DNA of 64,000 nucleotides from positions 44,472 through 108,471 of the forward strand of contig NZ_JAIQDG010000037.1 of NCBI RefSeq assembly GCF_020037125.1, read 5' to 3'. Under the pieces are notes generated by a model that was not told where the DNA came from, did not search any database, and worked only from the letters and a program-made list of their open reading frames with translations. The translations under genes were made by a program, and so were the position numbers. How positions within the stretch are numbered: position 1 is the stretch's first letter; the number at the start of each line of letters is the position of its first letter. The stretch comes from Myxococcus sp. RHSTA-1-4. GTDB taxonomy: Bacteria > Myxococcota > Myxococcia > Myxococcales > Myxococcaceae. Shown here piece by piece: positions 16,640 through 25,907 of the stretch.

Positions 16640-18082
16640 GTGCCACATCCGAGAATCTGGAGCTGCCTCTCCGCCGCCGTCCTTGCCCTGGCGCTCGCCC
16701 TGCCGGTGTCCGCCGGTGCGCAGTCGCCTTCGACCTACCCGTCCACGCCGCCCCCGTCGTATGCGCAGCCGCCCTCCGCGCAGCCGGGGTATGCGCAGCC
16801 CCAGCAGCCGGCGTACCCGCAGGAGCCCGCCTCGCCGCCGGCCCCCGCACCCGCGTCGCCTCCCCAGGGGACGCAGCCCACGGACCCGAGCTACCCGCCG
16901 CCGCAGAACGCCTACCCCCCGCCGCAGCAGCCGGCGTACCCACCCGCGCAGCCCGCGGACCCGGCGTATCCGCCGGCGCAGCAGCCGCAGAACGGGTATT
17001 CGCAGCCGCAGCAGCCTTCCTCCTACCCGCCGCCGCAGAGCGCGTATCCGCCGCCGACCACCGCGCAGCAGGACCCGGCGCAGGGCATGGACCCCACGGC
17101 GCCGGACGCGCCCCGGGTGCCGCCGGAGCAGGATTCGCTGGTCACCCAGCCGCAGGCGCCGCTGACGCCGGACGGGCGGACGGACCCGCTGAAGCCCTCG
17201 GTGGCGTCGTCGTCGGCCACCTCCTCCATCCCGCCTCCGGGTGAGGACACCGGGGTGATGCTGGACGGCCGGCCCCGGCAGGGCCCCTTCCTGTCCGGCC
17301 CCGGCAGCCTCACGTTCCTCATCCACCACACGACGATGGGGGCCCTGGGCGGCTTCTTCACCCAGGCCTTCGCGAACGACTTCAACTTCAAGCAGAGCTC
17401 GCGCGAGCAGATGCTCGCGGGCACGCTCATCGGCGCGGGCCTGGGCTTCGGCGCTTCCGCGTGGTGGCAGTTCAACAACTGGGTGGACAAGCCCATGGCC
17501 AACTTCGGCATCGGCAACTCGGTGGTGGGCGGCATGTTCACCGCGGGCCTCATGGACCTGTTCACGCAGGACCCGGGCGTGCTGACCTGGTCCGCCTTCC
17601 TCGGCGCCGAGCTGGGGGCGTGGCTCACCGCGGGGCTCGGCGGCGGGCAGCTTCCGCTGAACGACGGCCTGCTGGTGGCATCGGGCGCGGGCTGGGGCAT
17701 GGCGTACGCGGCGCTGCTGCTGGCCGTCATCCACTTCTCCGGCACGGACGTGTCCAGCAAGACGTGGCGCGACACGCTGCTGCTGGCCCCTGGCATCGGC
17801 GCGGGCGCGATGGCGCTGGCCACCATGCGCTACAACCCGACGCCCTCGCAGATCCTCCGCGCGGACATGTTCGGCGCGGGCGTGGGCGCGGCGGTGCTGC
17901 TCATCTCCGGCCTGGTGCTGGGCGGCTTCGACCAGTCCACCCCCTACGTGCTGTCCTTCCTCGGCTCCGCGGGCGCCATCACCACGGTGAGCCTGCTGTG
18001 GGAGGAGAGCGTGGACCGCTCGGCGTTGAAGCTGTCCGGCCGCTCGGCGAAGGCGCGGCCGTACAGGAACGTCTGGTGGTAG
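16640..18082 (+). CDS. Exported Pro/Gln/Tyr-rich protein with C-terminal membrane domain
   Basis: 480 aa. The GTG at 16640 is chosen because AAGGAG lies 7 bases upstream and it opens a clean signal peptide (cleavage after VSAGA, about residue 24). Residues 25-155 are low complexity, rich in repeats such as QPAYPP and SYPPPQ. About 30 acidic/polar residues follow, then roughly 280 residues of Gly/Ala-rich hydrophobic helices (IHHTTMGALGGFFTQAF, AGTLIGAGLGFGASAWW, VLLISGLVLGGF). It probably spans the inner membrane several times with the Pro-rich part outside. No family recognised. Confidence 0.8.
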   Translation: MPHPRIWSCLSAAVLALALALPVSAGAQSPSTYPSTPPPSYAQPPSAQPGYAQPQQPAYPQEPASPPAPAPASPPQGTQPTDPSYPPPQNAYPPPQQPAYPPAQPADPAYPPAQQPQNGYSQPQQPSSYPPPQSAYPPPTTAQQDPAQGMDPTAPDAPRVPPEQDSLVTQPQAPLTPDGRTDPLKPSVASSSATSSIPPPGEDTGVMLDGRPRQGPFLSGPGSLTFLIHHTTMGALGGFFTQAFANDFNFKQSSREQMLAGTLIGAGLGFGASAWWQFNNWVDKPMANFGIGNSVVGGMFTAGLMDLFTQDPGVLTWSAFLGAELGAWLTAGLGGGQLPLNDGLLVASGAGWGMAYAALLLAVIHFSGTDVSSKTWRDTLLLAPGIGAGAMALATMRYNPTPSQILRADMFGAGVGAAVLLISGLVLGGFDQSTPYVLSFLGSAGAITTVSLLWEESVDRSALKLSGRSAKARPYRNVWW

Positions 18083-18150
18083 ACGGGACGTAGAGCGGCC
18101 GGGCGGGCGCCGTGGCACGGCGGGGCAGGCGGCACCACCTTCCCCCCGAC

Positions 18151-19296
18151 ATGGCGCGCGTTCACCCCTTTACGGCCCTCCTGACGTCGCTGGGGCCCAG
18201 GCTGGAGCCCAGCGACTACGTGCCGCGAAGCAACGCGGCGCCCCAACCGGCTCACGTCCGGCCCCTGCTGGAGTCGGCGAATCCCACGGCGGAGCTGCGG
18301 CGCCTGAAGAGCTCCGGCGCCCTGCTGCGCGACGCCCGGCCGGCGATGTACCTGGTGGAAATCCACAGCCCCGCCGGGAAGCTGGGGGGCCCGCCGGTGC
18401 GCTTCCTGCTGTGCGCGCTCAACCCGGATGCGGCCGCGCCGCTGGAGCATGACCCGTACCGGCCCAGGGCCTGGGAGGCGGAGCCCGCCGTCACGCTCAC
18501 CGCGGACGATCATGGCGTGCTGCGAGGGCTGCTGGCCGAGGCCTCCGAGCGTGCCATCACCGTGTGGCATGGGCAGTACGACAGCCACCCCATCTCCCTG
18601 CGCCGCATCGAGCCCTCGCCGGTGGCGAAGCGCATCCAGGCCGTGCTGGACGAGGCGCCCATGCGCCCGCTGGTGGCGCTGGACGAGGGCGGCCCCACGC
18701 TGGCGGCGGTGGTGCCCCTGTCGGACCCGGGGCTGGAGCTGCAGCCCATCCACCGCGCCTTGAAGGGCGTGGAGACCTTCAAGGAGGAGACGTTCCTCAC
18801 CCTGGTGACGGCATACGCTCGCGTGTACGAGCTGGACGAGCCGCTCGACACGCCGCGTGGGCTGGCCGCCGCGCGCGAGCGCCTGGCAACGCTCATCAGT
18901 GGACACCACGCGGTGCTGCTGGTGCTGCCGGGCGGAAGGGGACGCATCCTGCGGTTCCGGCAGGGCTTGGACCTGGCGCACCTGAAGGGGGCGCCCCGGA
19001 GTCCCACGCTGCGCAGTCTGGACCTGGCGCTGCTCAACGCGCTGGTGCTGCGGACGGTGCTGGGCATCCAGGACCCGGAGGCGCCGGGGCACCCGCAGGT
19101 GTTCCCGGTGCAGGGGCTGGAGGCGTTGGTGCGAGGTGTTCAGGAGGGGACCTTCCAGGCAGGCTTCGCCCTCAACCCTCCGCCGCTGTGGGAGGTAAGG
19201 GCCGTGATGGAGGCACAGGCCACGCTGCCGCCGAGGACCCTCCGGGTGGAGCCGCTTCCACCAGCGGGTCTTCTGTTCCTGGATCGTGAAGCCTAA
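18151..19296 (+). CDS. DUF1015 family protein
   Basis: 381 aa. The N-terminus MARVHPFTALLTSLGPRLE and later motifs (HPISLRRIEPS, VAKRIQAVLDEAPMRPL, HHAVLLVLPGG) fit DUF1015, a soluble family of unknown function usually close to 400 aa. ATG 18151 matches the family start; an upstream in-frame start adds unrelated residues. The next gene begins 9 bases after its stop, so the two probably form an operon. Confidence 0.78.
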   Translation: MARVHPFTALLTSLGPRLEPSDYVPRSNAAPQPAHVRPLLESANPTAELRRLKSSGALLRDARPAMYLVEIHSPAGKLGGPPVRFLLCALNPDAAAPLEHDPYRPRAWEAEPAVTLTADDHGVLRGLLAEASERAITVWHGQYDSHPISLRRIEPSPVAKRIQAVLDEAPMRPLVALDEGGPTLAAVVPLSDPGLELQPIHRALKGVETFKEETFLTLVTAYARVYELDEPLDTPRGLAAARERLATLISGHHAVLLVLPGGRGRILRFRQGLDLAHLKGAPRSPTLRSLDLALLNALVLRTVLGIQDPEAPGHPQVFPVQGLEALVRGVQEGTFQAGFALNPPPLWEVRAVMEAQATLPPRTLRVEPLPPAGLLFLDREA

Positions 19297-19305
19297 CTTT
19301 TCAGC

Positions 19306-20100
19306 GTGAGGGTCCTGACGCGAACCCTGCCGGACTGGCCCCGGCGCGTGCGGCTCGAGCTCCAGCCGGGGCCCGGGGAGACCCTTGATGCCATCTGCGG
19401 CGGGGAAGTGCAGGTGCTCCAGCGGCGCCTGGGCTACCGCTTCACGTTGGATCCGCTGCTGCTGGCGCACTTCGCGGCGTACGAGGGTGGGGCGCTACGG
19501 GGCCGGCTGATGGACCTGGGGACGGGCTGCGGCATCATCCCGCTGGTGCTCGCGCGGAGGCTGGGGCGCAAGGACATCACCGCGCTGGAATTACAGCCGA
19601 GGCTGTTCTCCCTGGCCGAGCGCAACGTGTACCTCAACCGCTGCGAGCGGGAGGTGACGCTGGTGCGGGGCGACTTGCGGTGTGTGGAGGAGCAGTTCCC
19701 CGCGGGCAGCTTCGCGCACGTGCTGTGCAATCCGCCGTACCGGGCGCGCACGTCGGGGCGGAGCAGTCTGTCGATTGAGAAGGCCATCGCGAGGCACGAA
19801 CTGGCGTGTGAGCTGGCGGACGTGGCCCGCGCGGCGGCTCACCTGCTGGGGCCGCGCGGTGGGCTGTGCATGGTGTACCCGGCTTCGCGCCTCAGCGATC
19901 TGGTATCCGTGCTGCGCGGGCGACGGCTGGAGCCGCGCACCGTGCGTTGGGTGCACCCGCGCGCGGACCGGCCCGCGAAGCTGGTGCTGCTCCACGCGGT
20001 GAAGGGGGGGAGGGGAGACCTGACGGTGCTGCCCCCACTCGTGGTGCATGCCGAGGACGAGCACGCGTTCACGGAGGAAGTGCGGGCGATGATTCTGTGA
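19306..20100 (+). CDS. tRNA1(Val) N6-adenine methyltransferase-like protein
   Basis: 264 aa class I SAM methyltransferase. The SAM motif LMDLGTGCGIIPLVLARR lies at about residues 67-84; the catalytic N6-adenine motif CNPPYRA is at about 143-149. The upstream segment VLQRRLGYRFTLDPLLLAHF is typical of the TrmN6/YfiC family, which methylates A37 of tRNA(Val). The GTG start at 19306 has no strong ribosome site, so the exact N-terminus is uncertain. Confidence 0.8.
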   Translation: MRVLTRTLPDWPRRVRLELQPGPGETLDAICGGEVQVLQRRLGYRFTLDPLLLAHFAAYEGGALRGRLMDLGTGCGIIPLVLARRLGRKDITALELQPRLFSLAERNVYLNRCEREVTLVRGDLRCVEEQFPAGSFAHVLCNPPYRARTSGRSSLSIEKAIARHELACELADVARAAAHLLGPRGGLCMVYPASRLSDLVSVLRGRRLEPRTVRWVHPRADRPAKLVLLHAVKGGRGDLTVLPPLVVHAEDEHAFTEEVRAMIL

Positions 20101-20218
20101 GGCCACGCCCCGTGGGCGCCCGAAGCCCCCATCGCAATCCCTTTCAGAGCAGGAGCCACACTACTGCACCGCCGACAGCCGGGCCGGAAAGCCGGCCTGC
20201 CGGTTATGATGGGGACGC

Positions 20219-20950
20219 ATGACCTCCGACGGGAGCAGCCCACGAGGACCGCGCGGCCGTCCTCCTCGATTGTCGCGAGCCCTCGTGGTGTCGATGGCTG
20301 TCGACCTCGTCCGGGAGCAGGGCATGCGACAGCTCTCCATGCGGACGCTGGCCGAGCGGCTCGGTGCCACGCCCATGGCCATGTACAAGCACATCGCGAG
20401 CCGGGACGAGCTGGTGCTCCTGGCGGTCGAGGCGATTCTCGCGCCGCTTCGGTTCCCGGATGAGCGCCTGGAGCCGGTGGCGTGGCTCCGGGAGCTCGCG
20501 ATGCGGGTTCGCGCCATGGGCCTGGCGCACCGGGGCGTCATGGACTTCCTGCTGGACCAGGGGCCCGTCGCTCACACCGCGCTCGTCGTCCTCGACAGAA
20601 CGGTCCGCAAGCTGCACGACGCCGGCCTTCCCTGGAAGGAGGCGGGAGCGCTGCACAACACCTTCTTCTCCTGGCTGGCTGGAGCGGTGCGCAGGCAGGA
20701 GCCCTGGGACGCGCTTGCCCCGGAAGCACCCCCGCCGTTCCAGCGGTTCTTCGCCGCCGCGGCGGCACTGCCCGCCTCGGACTACCCGGGCATCGCCCAC
20801 AGCCTGCCCCACATGCAGGCCACGGACGTCGACCGGGAGTTCGAGGCCAGCCTGGACTTCATGCTCGAGGGAATCCAGCGGCGCATCGACGCACGTCGGG
20901 GCACGGCGGGTGGAGCTGCCCGGAAGCCCTCACGGCCTCGCCGCCGCTGA
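20219..20950 (+). CDS. TetR-family transcriptional regulator
   Basis: 243 aa. The N-terminal helix-turn-helix (MRQLSMRTLAERLGATPMAM, YKHIASRDELVLLAV, about residues 38-72) is typical TetR, and the C-terminal part resembles the TetR_C class (MGLAHRGVMDFLLDQ). It ends 19 bases from the amidohydrolase stop, convergent with it. A palindrome in the promoter of that amidohydrolase is a candidate target. No GTATAC repeat is seen upstream of the regulator itself. Confidence 0.88.
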   Translation: MTSDGSSPRGPRGRPPRLSRALVVSMAVDLVREQGMRQLSMRTLAERLGATPMAMYKHIASRDELVLLAVEAILAPLRFPDERLEPVAWLRELAMRVRAMGLAHRGVMDFLLDQGPVAHTALVVLDRTVRKLHDAGLPWKEAGALHNTFFSWLAGAVRRQEPWDALAPEAPPPFQRFFAAAAALPASDYPGIAHSLPHMQATDVDREFEASLDFMLEGIQRRIDARRGTAGGAARKPSRPRRR

Positions 20951-20968
20951 GCGTCTCTCCGCCGCGTC

Positions 20969-22372
20969 TCACGCCTCTTCGGTGGCGCCGCCGCGCCCCG
21001 TGTCCCAGTGACTGGCGAGCGCACCTCGCTCCCCGAGGAGCGCGGACGGGCCCCCCACGCGGCCGAGCACCGCATCGCGTGCCGCGGTGACCTTGCGGCG
21101 GACCGCTGCCACGTCGACGTCGACGAGCCTTCCCTGGAGCTTCACCCACCTTCCGCGAACCATCACCGACTCGACATTCCCCGCATGGGCCTGGAGCACC
21201 ACCGCGTCGCGGGGACGATTGAGCGGCGTCAGGTTCAGTGCGTCGGCGCTGAGGACGAGCAGGTCCGCGTCCTTGCCGGGACGCAGCGAGCCCGTGACGC
21301 GCCCCAGGCCCAGGGCCTCCGCGGCGTCGAGCGTCACCATCTGGAGGACGCGAGCGGCCTTGAGCTCCAGGGCTTTGGGCATGCCCACGCGCTCGTTCGT
21401 TCTTCCCCGCTCCACCTGGAGGGCCAGCCGCATCGCGGTGAACAGGTCCCCGCCATTGCTGGAGACGACGTCACAACCGAGCGTCACCCGGACACCGGCG
21501 CGCAGTGCCTGCCCGGTGATGGGAAAGCCCATGCCCATCTGCAGCTCGGTCTCCGGAGTCGCCGCGATGGAGCCGCCGCTCGCGGCGATGCGCTCCAGGT
21601 CCTCCCGTGAGCTCCAGGTGCAGTGCACGAAGAGCAGGTCCGGGCCGAGCAGTCCCGCGTCCGCCAGCCGCTGGACCTCGCTCGGCCCCGGCATGGGCCA
21701 GGCGGAACAATGGGCGGTGATGGGGACGCCGAGCTCGCGCGCCGAGAGGAGCTCGGCCCGGCTCTGCTCCCAGGGAACCTGCATCTCCGTCAGGGCGATG
21801 CCCATGCGCACCAAGCCCCCGTCCGACGCCAGGCGCGTGGTCCTCAGGCGCCTGGCGTCCTGGAGCCGGCTGGCGTGTGTCGGCAGGGCAGGGCACTCGC
21901 CGGGCCCGGCCGCGTAGCCGTACGCGAAGAGCGCCCGGATGCGGGCCTCCTCGAGCGCGGTGAGCGCGGCATCGGCGTGCTCGGGAGACGCCATGCAGTG
22001 GGAGTAGTCGACGAGCGTGGTGATGCCCGCGTCCAGGGCCTCCAGCGCTCCGGCCAGGTTGGCGGCATGAATGTCCTCCGGCTGGAACGCCGGTGCGAGC
22101 TTCACACGCACCGCCGCCAGATAGTCCATGACCGTCCAGTCCGCCCCCAGTGCTCGCAGCGGTGTCTGCCACGTGTGCCGGTGCGTATCGATGAGCCCCG
22201 GCATGACCAGCTTGCCGCTCAGGTCGAGGACGCGGCAGTCGCCGGCGCGCAGCTCGGGGCCGATGGCGACGATGACTCCGTCCTCGACGAGGACGTCACC
22301 GCGCGGCAGGTCCTCCTGCCCGGGCTCACAGGTGATGACCTCCGCTCCACGAAGCAGCCATCGGTCGCCCAT
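20969..22372 (-). CDS. Amidohydrolase (cytosine deaminase/TrzA-like)
   Basis: 467 aa metal-dependent hydrolase. The beta-sandwich N-terminus (LLRGAEVITCEP) leads into the barrel with DTHRHTWQ (HxH metal ligands), ITAHCSAW, LFVHCTW and the catalytic Asp in TLGCDVVSSNGGD. The C-terminus GSLRPGKDADLLVLS is standard for the ATZ/TRZ group that deaminates or dechlorinates ring compounds. The substrate cannot be told. ATG 22372 has AGGAGG 8 bases upstream. Confidence 0.85.
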   Translation of the reverse strand: MGDRWLLRGAEVITCEPGQEDLPRGDVLVEDGVIVAIGPELRAGDCRVLDLSGKLVMPGLIDTHRHTWQTPLRALGADWTVMDYLAAVRVKLAPAFQPEDIHAANLAGALEALDAGITTLVDYSHCMASPEHADAALTALEEARIRALFAYGYAAGPGECPALPTHASRLQDARRLRTTRLASDGGLVRMGIALTEMQVPWEQSRAELLSARELGVPITAHCSAWPMPGPSEVQRLADAGLLGPDLLFVHCTWSSREDLERIAASGGSIAATPETELQMGMGFPITGQALRAGVRVTLGCDVVSSNGGDLFTAMRLALQVERGRTNERVGMPKALELKAARVLQMVTLDAAEALGLGRVTGSLRPGKDADLLVLSADALNLTPLNRPRDAVVLQAHAGNVESVMVRGRWVKLQGRLVDVDVAAVRRKVTAARDAVLGRVGGPSALLGERGALASHWDTGRGGATEEA

Positions 22373-22400
22373 CCGGTGTACCTCCTGTCACTCTGATTGA

Positions 22401-22415
22401 GTATACACCGTATAC
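22401..22415 (-). promoter_or_regulatory. Operator-like palindrome upstream of the amidohydrolase
   Basis: GTATAC-ACC-GTATAC: two self-complementary hexamers three bases apart, 29 bases before the start codon, in an AT-rich island. The size and position suit a TetR-type repressor, possibly the convergent one at 20219. Confidence 0.5.
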
Positions 22416-22481
22416 CAAATCACGGCTGGACGGCGTGCCCGCGCAACAGGCGCTGCCCCACGTGGTGACGGGAGGCCCTGC

Positions 22482-23606
22482 CTACCGCACGCCCGCGTCG
22501 GCCTCCGCCGCCTGCCGCTCCTCCTTGCAGAACGCCAGCCGCTCCTGAATCACGGAGAGGGGCACGGCCATCTCCAGCTTGAACGACGAGCCATCCGGCT
22601 GAACCCGGGCGAAGTCCAACAGCTGCGCCATCTCCTTCTCACCCTCGGCCTGCGCCCGCATGCGCGCCAGGGACAGCGCGGCACCCAGGGACTTGCCCAG
22701 GTCCGTCACCTGGTCCTTGTCCTTGCCGCGCACCTCGGCCACCAGCGCCACGTCCGAGGTCGCGTCCACGTGCAGTTCCACGTTCTGCGCCACGTCGCGC
22801 AGCCGCTGCGCCAGCTCCGCCTGGTCCGGCGGGAGCAGCCTCGCGAGGTGCTCCACCGACAGCACGCCGTACATCTCCCCGTACGTGCTGCCCTCGGGAA
22901 TCGTGGGTGGCTCGTCCGGCCCGCGTCCCTCCACCCGGTCGATGGCCGCCTTCACGTCGTCGGGGTTCTGCCCCACCATGAAGAGCTGGTTGTTCCAGAT
23001 GCCCACCGCCGGCCGCCTGTGCACGCTCGACGTGTTGCCGTCCGGGCCCGTCACTATCGTCTCGCCCGGCTCGTACACCCGCGCGCCCTGGCCGTAGTCC
23101 ATGGACACCGCATCGCCCATCAGCTCCTGGAACTTCGCGTTGGCGAAGTTCCCCGACAGCATCATCCCCTGGTCGGTGATGACCAGCCGGTCCAGGTCCT
23201 GGAGTGGGTCCACGCCGCTCTTCTTCCGGAACTCGTCCAGCTCCTTGCCGCCGTCCCGCATCATGCAGTCCAGCAGCAGCTCTCCAATGGGCGAGTGCCT
23301 CAGCGCATTCGCTTCGATGACCACCGCCGTCCGGCCCGCGCCCCGGGGCAGGGCCGCCAGCAGCGGGTCTTGAGGCCGGGGGCGCTCCGCCGCCGCCGTG
23401 CCCGCGTCCACCACCGTGGGCATCACCCACGTCTTGCGCCGCTCCGCGCGTTCTCGCTCCTGGCCCCGCATCCGCCGGGGGAACTCCACCTGGGGCTCCT
23501 CCTCGGGGAGCTTGTCGCCCTGGCCGGTGAACATCAGCACCCCGGCCAGCACGAACAGCAGTCCCGCCACCCCGAGCCACACCCGGCGCCGTCGACGGTT
23601 GTCCAC
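22482..23606 (-). CDS. Membrane-anchored protein of unknown function, ABC exporter operon
   Basis: 374 aa. One N-terminal membrane anchor (residues 8-27, VWLGVAGLLFVLAGVLMF) follows a basic start (MDNRRRRR), so the rest is periplasmic. The body has no family I recognise (TAVVIEANALRHSPIGELLL, GIWNNQLFMVGQNPDDVKAA). It begins one base after the permease stop, so it is the third gene of an ATPase-permease-anchor operon and may be an accessory of that exporter. Confidence 0.75.
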   Translation of the reverse strand: MDNRRRRRVWLGVAGLLFVLAGVLMFTGQGDKLPEEEPQVEFPRRMRGQERERAERRKTWVMPTVVDAGTAAAERPRPQDPLLAALPRGAGRTAVVIEANALRHSPIGELLLDCMMRDGGKELDEFRKKSGVDPLQDLDRLVITDQGMMLSGNFANAKFQELMGDAVSMDYGQGARVYEPGETIVTGPDGNTSSVHRRPAVGIWNNQLFMVGQNPDDVKAAIDRVEGRGPDEPPTIPEGSTYGEMYGVLSVEHLARLLPPDQAELAQRLRDVAQNVELHVDATSDVALVAEVRGKDKDQVTDLGKSLGAALSLARMRAQAEGEKEMAQLLDFARVQPDGSSFKLEMAVPLSVIQERLAFCKEERQAAEADAGVR

Positions 23607-23607
23607 G

Positions 23608-24444
23608 TCAGTAGTCCTTTCCCTCGAAGCGCCAGAACCCCACGGCCAGCGCCCCGAATCCGAACACCAGCACGCCCATCAACAACATCCCGAGCGAGTT
23701 CACCTCCAGCGGCGTGGACGACGCGATGTTCCCCGCCGCCTGCGCCAGCGAGGACAGCCTCGGCAGTATCAGCGTCACCGCCTCGAACGCGCTCCGGCTG
23801 AACCCATCCTCGAACATCGGCGCAATCTGCTGCCGGAAGCCCGCGATGATGCCGCTCACCATGACCACGAAGCCGGCCGCCGCGCACAGCGCCGCGCTTC
23901 GCACCAGCGTCGCCGTGGTCAGCATCACCGCATACACCGCCGCGAAGCCCACGCACGCCATCAGCCCCGCGATGAGCGGCCCCGCCGTCCAGTACCCCGC
24001 CTTCACCCCGAAGATGAGCACCAGCCCCGTGGTGCCATACAGCGTCCCGCCCACCGCCAGCACCATCACCCCGAGGAACGTCCCCGCCAGCAAGTGCCAG
24101 CGCTGAATCGGCAGCGCCAGCAGGTGCTCGATGCGCCCCGGTGACAGCAGCGACGGCGCGAAGTCCGAGCAGGCGACGATGCCGAACAGGATGCCCCCGT
24201 AGAACACGATGAACGCCGCCGCCGTGTACACGGGCCGCAGCGCCACGTCGACGGAGCGGATGCTCGCGCGAAGCTCATTGCCGAACAGCCGTGAAGCCGC
24301 CAGCGCCCCGTCGACGACCTCGATGCGCAGGCTCAGTGCCACCACCGACAGCACCAGGGTGATGCCCACCACGAAGGCGAGGATGAACTTGCGAGACATC
24401 GCCTCGCGCAGCACGTACCCCGCGATTCCCAGCACCGGATTCAT
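23608..24444 (-). CDS. ABC-2 type transporter permease
   Basis: 278 aa with about six hydrophobic segments (FILAFVVGITLVLSVVALSL, FIVFYGGILFGIVAC, LAGTFLGVMVLAVGGTLYG, VMVSGIIAG). The motif FAPSLLSPGRIEHLLALPI is typical of ABC-2 permeases. ATG 24444 overlaps the ATPase stop (ATGA). The substrate is unknown. Confidence 0.85.
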   Translation of the reverse strand: MNPVLGIAGYVLREAMSRKFILAFVVGITLVLSVVALSLRIEVVDGALAASRLFGNELRASIRSVDVALRPVYTAAAFIVFYGGILFGIVACSDFAPSLLSPGRIEHLLALPIQRWHLLAGTFLGVMVLAVGGTLYGTTGLVLIFGVKAGYWTAGPLIAGLMACVGFAAVYAVMLTTATLVRSAALCAAAGFVVMVSGIIAGFRQQIAPMFEDGFSRSAFEAVTLILPRLSSLAQAAGNIASSTPLEVNSLGMLLMGVLVFGFGALAVGFWRFEGKDY

Positions 24445-25382
24445 GCCGCCACCCCCGCCGCGCCCGCCGGGGCCACCGTCCCCAGCAGCACGGACTCCAA
24501 GTCAGTCCCGTCGCGACGCAGCTCCACCAGCAGCGCCCCCTTCGAGCGCGCCCGGTCCAGCGCCGCGTTGAGTGCCGCCGCGTCCTCCGCCTCCACGCGG
24601 TACACGCCGTCCGCGCTCCCCCGGGCAAAGCCTTCCTCCGCCAGCGCCTCCGCGTCCGCCCCGGGCGCGAAGCGCACCATCCACCGGGCCCCTCCGCGCG
24701 CCAGGTCCTCCAACCGCCCCTCGCGCAGCACACGCCCGTCCGCGAGGATGGCCACCCTGTCACAGACCCGCTCGGTCTCCGCCAGCAGGTGCGAGTTCAG
24801 GAAGAGGGTGGTGCCCCGCTGCACCTCCTCCAGCAGGATGCGGCGCACCTCCAGCCGGCCCATGGGGTCGATGCCGTCCGTGGGCTCGTCCAGCACCAGC
24901 AGGGAAGGGGAGCCCACCAGCGCGGCCGCCAGCCCCAGCCGCTGCCGCATTCCCTTGGAGTACCCACCAATCTTCCGCCCCGCGGCGTCCGCCAGGCCCA
25001 CCCGCTCCAGCAAGCGCCGGTTCCCCGGCGCATCCGCCTTCAGCCCCTTCAGCCGGGTGACGGTGGCCAGGAAGGCCGTGGCCGTCCATGAGCCCGGCAG
25101 GTGCAGGCGCTCCGGCAGGTAGCCGATGCGCGCGCGGATGCGAGGGTCCTCCGGTGAGCCTCCCAGCACCCGCACCGTGCCCTCCGTGGGTTGGACGATG
25201 CCGAGGATGCTCTTGATGAACGTCGTCTTGCCCGCGCCGTTGGGGCCGATGAGCCCGAAGGCGCTCCCCTCGGGCACGCTCAGGTCCATGCCCCGGAGGG
25301 CCTCGTTCCCCACCTTGCGGAACAGACGCCGGTACGTCTTCCGCAAACCCCTCACTTCAATGGCTGGCGCTCTGGCTGTCAC
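24441..25382 (-). CDS. ABC transporter ATP-binding protein
   Basis: 313 aa. Walker A GLIGPNGAGKTTFIKS, signature YSKGMRQRLGLA, Walker B LLVLDEPTDGIDP and H-loop LNSHLLAE are intact; a C-terminal extension of about 80 residues follows. The frame is open for about 2 kb more upstream by GC bias only. The GTG at 25382, just before APAIEVRGLRKTYRR, is the best start although its ribosome site is weak. It energises the permease with which it overlaps. Confidence 0.9.
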   Translation of the reverse strand: MTARAPAIEVRGLRKTYRRLFRKVGNEALRGMDLSVPEGSAFGLIGPNGAGKTTFIKSILGIVQPTEGTVRVLGGSPEDPRIRARIGYLPERLHLPGSWTATAFLATVTRLKGLKADAPGNRRLLERVGLADAAGRKIGGYSKGMRQRLGLAAALVGSPSLLVLDEPTDGIDPMGRLEVRRILLEEVQRGTTLFLNSHLLAETERVCDRVAILADGRVLREGRLEDLARGGARWMVRFAPGADAEALAEEGFARGSADGVYRVEAEDAAALNAALDRARSKGALLVELRRDGTDLESVLLGTVAPAGAAGVAA

Positions 25383-25634
25383 GGTTGGGACTGTAGACGA
25401 CCGGCGCGTCCGGCGATTGCTTCCCCCGGCCCTCGGAGGGGGGACGGCCGGGGGAGCACCCACGCTTCCCTCCGCGACAGCGCTTTCGCGCACCTGGGAA
25501 ACGGATTTCGCACGCCTGCCGTGCCTGCCGCGCCGCGACACCCCGTCGTTCCGCGAGCTTGGAACCGTTGGAGCTCCATGGTCCGGTCCATGCACCCACG
25601 TGCCGGCACATTCCACTTCCCCGGAGGACACCTC

Positions 25635-25844
25635 ATGACGTCCGAGAACCGCATCGAGCAGCAGCTTCAGGAAGCCCGCCGTGAGCTGGAGGCCGCGGAG
25701 CAGGGCCTGGCGGCCGGCACCGAGGCGGCCCGCGTGCGCTATGCGCGGGCCCTGCACGAGGCGGACATCGCGGAGCGCCGGGCGCAGCGGCAGGCCCGGG
25801 AGAGCCTGCGCCATCAGCGCAGCTGGCGGCTCGCCGCAGGCTGA
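25635..25844 (+). CDS. Small charged coiled-coil protein
   Basis: 69 aa, start ATG 25635 with GGAGG 7 bases upstream. Almost entirely charged helix with heptad-like spacing (RIEQQLQEARRELEAAEQGL, ADIAERRAQRQARESLRHQR). No signal peptide. Function unknown. It lies alone between the ABC operon and hemB. The preceding 250 bases hold no other gene. Confidence 0.7.
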   Translation: MTSENRIEQQLQEARRELEAAEQGLAAGTEAARVRYARALHEADIAERRAQRQARESLRHQRSWRLAAG

Positions 25845-25907
25845 GCAGCCGGGCAGGGGAACGGAAACGATGAAGCGGGCGCGCCGCCGGTTTATACCGG
25901 CGTCGTC

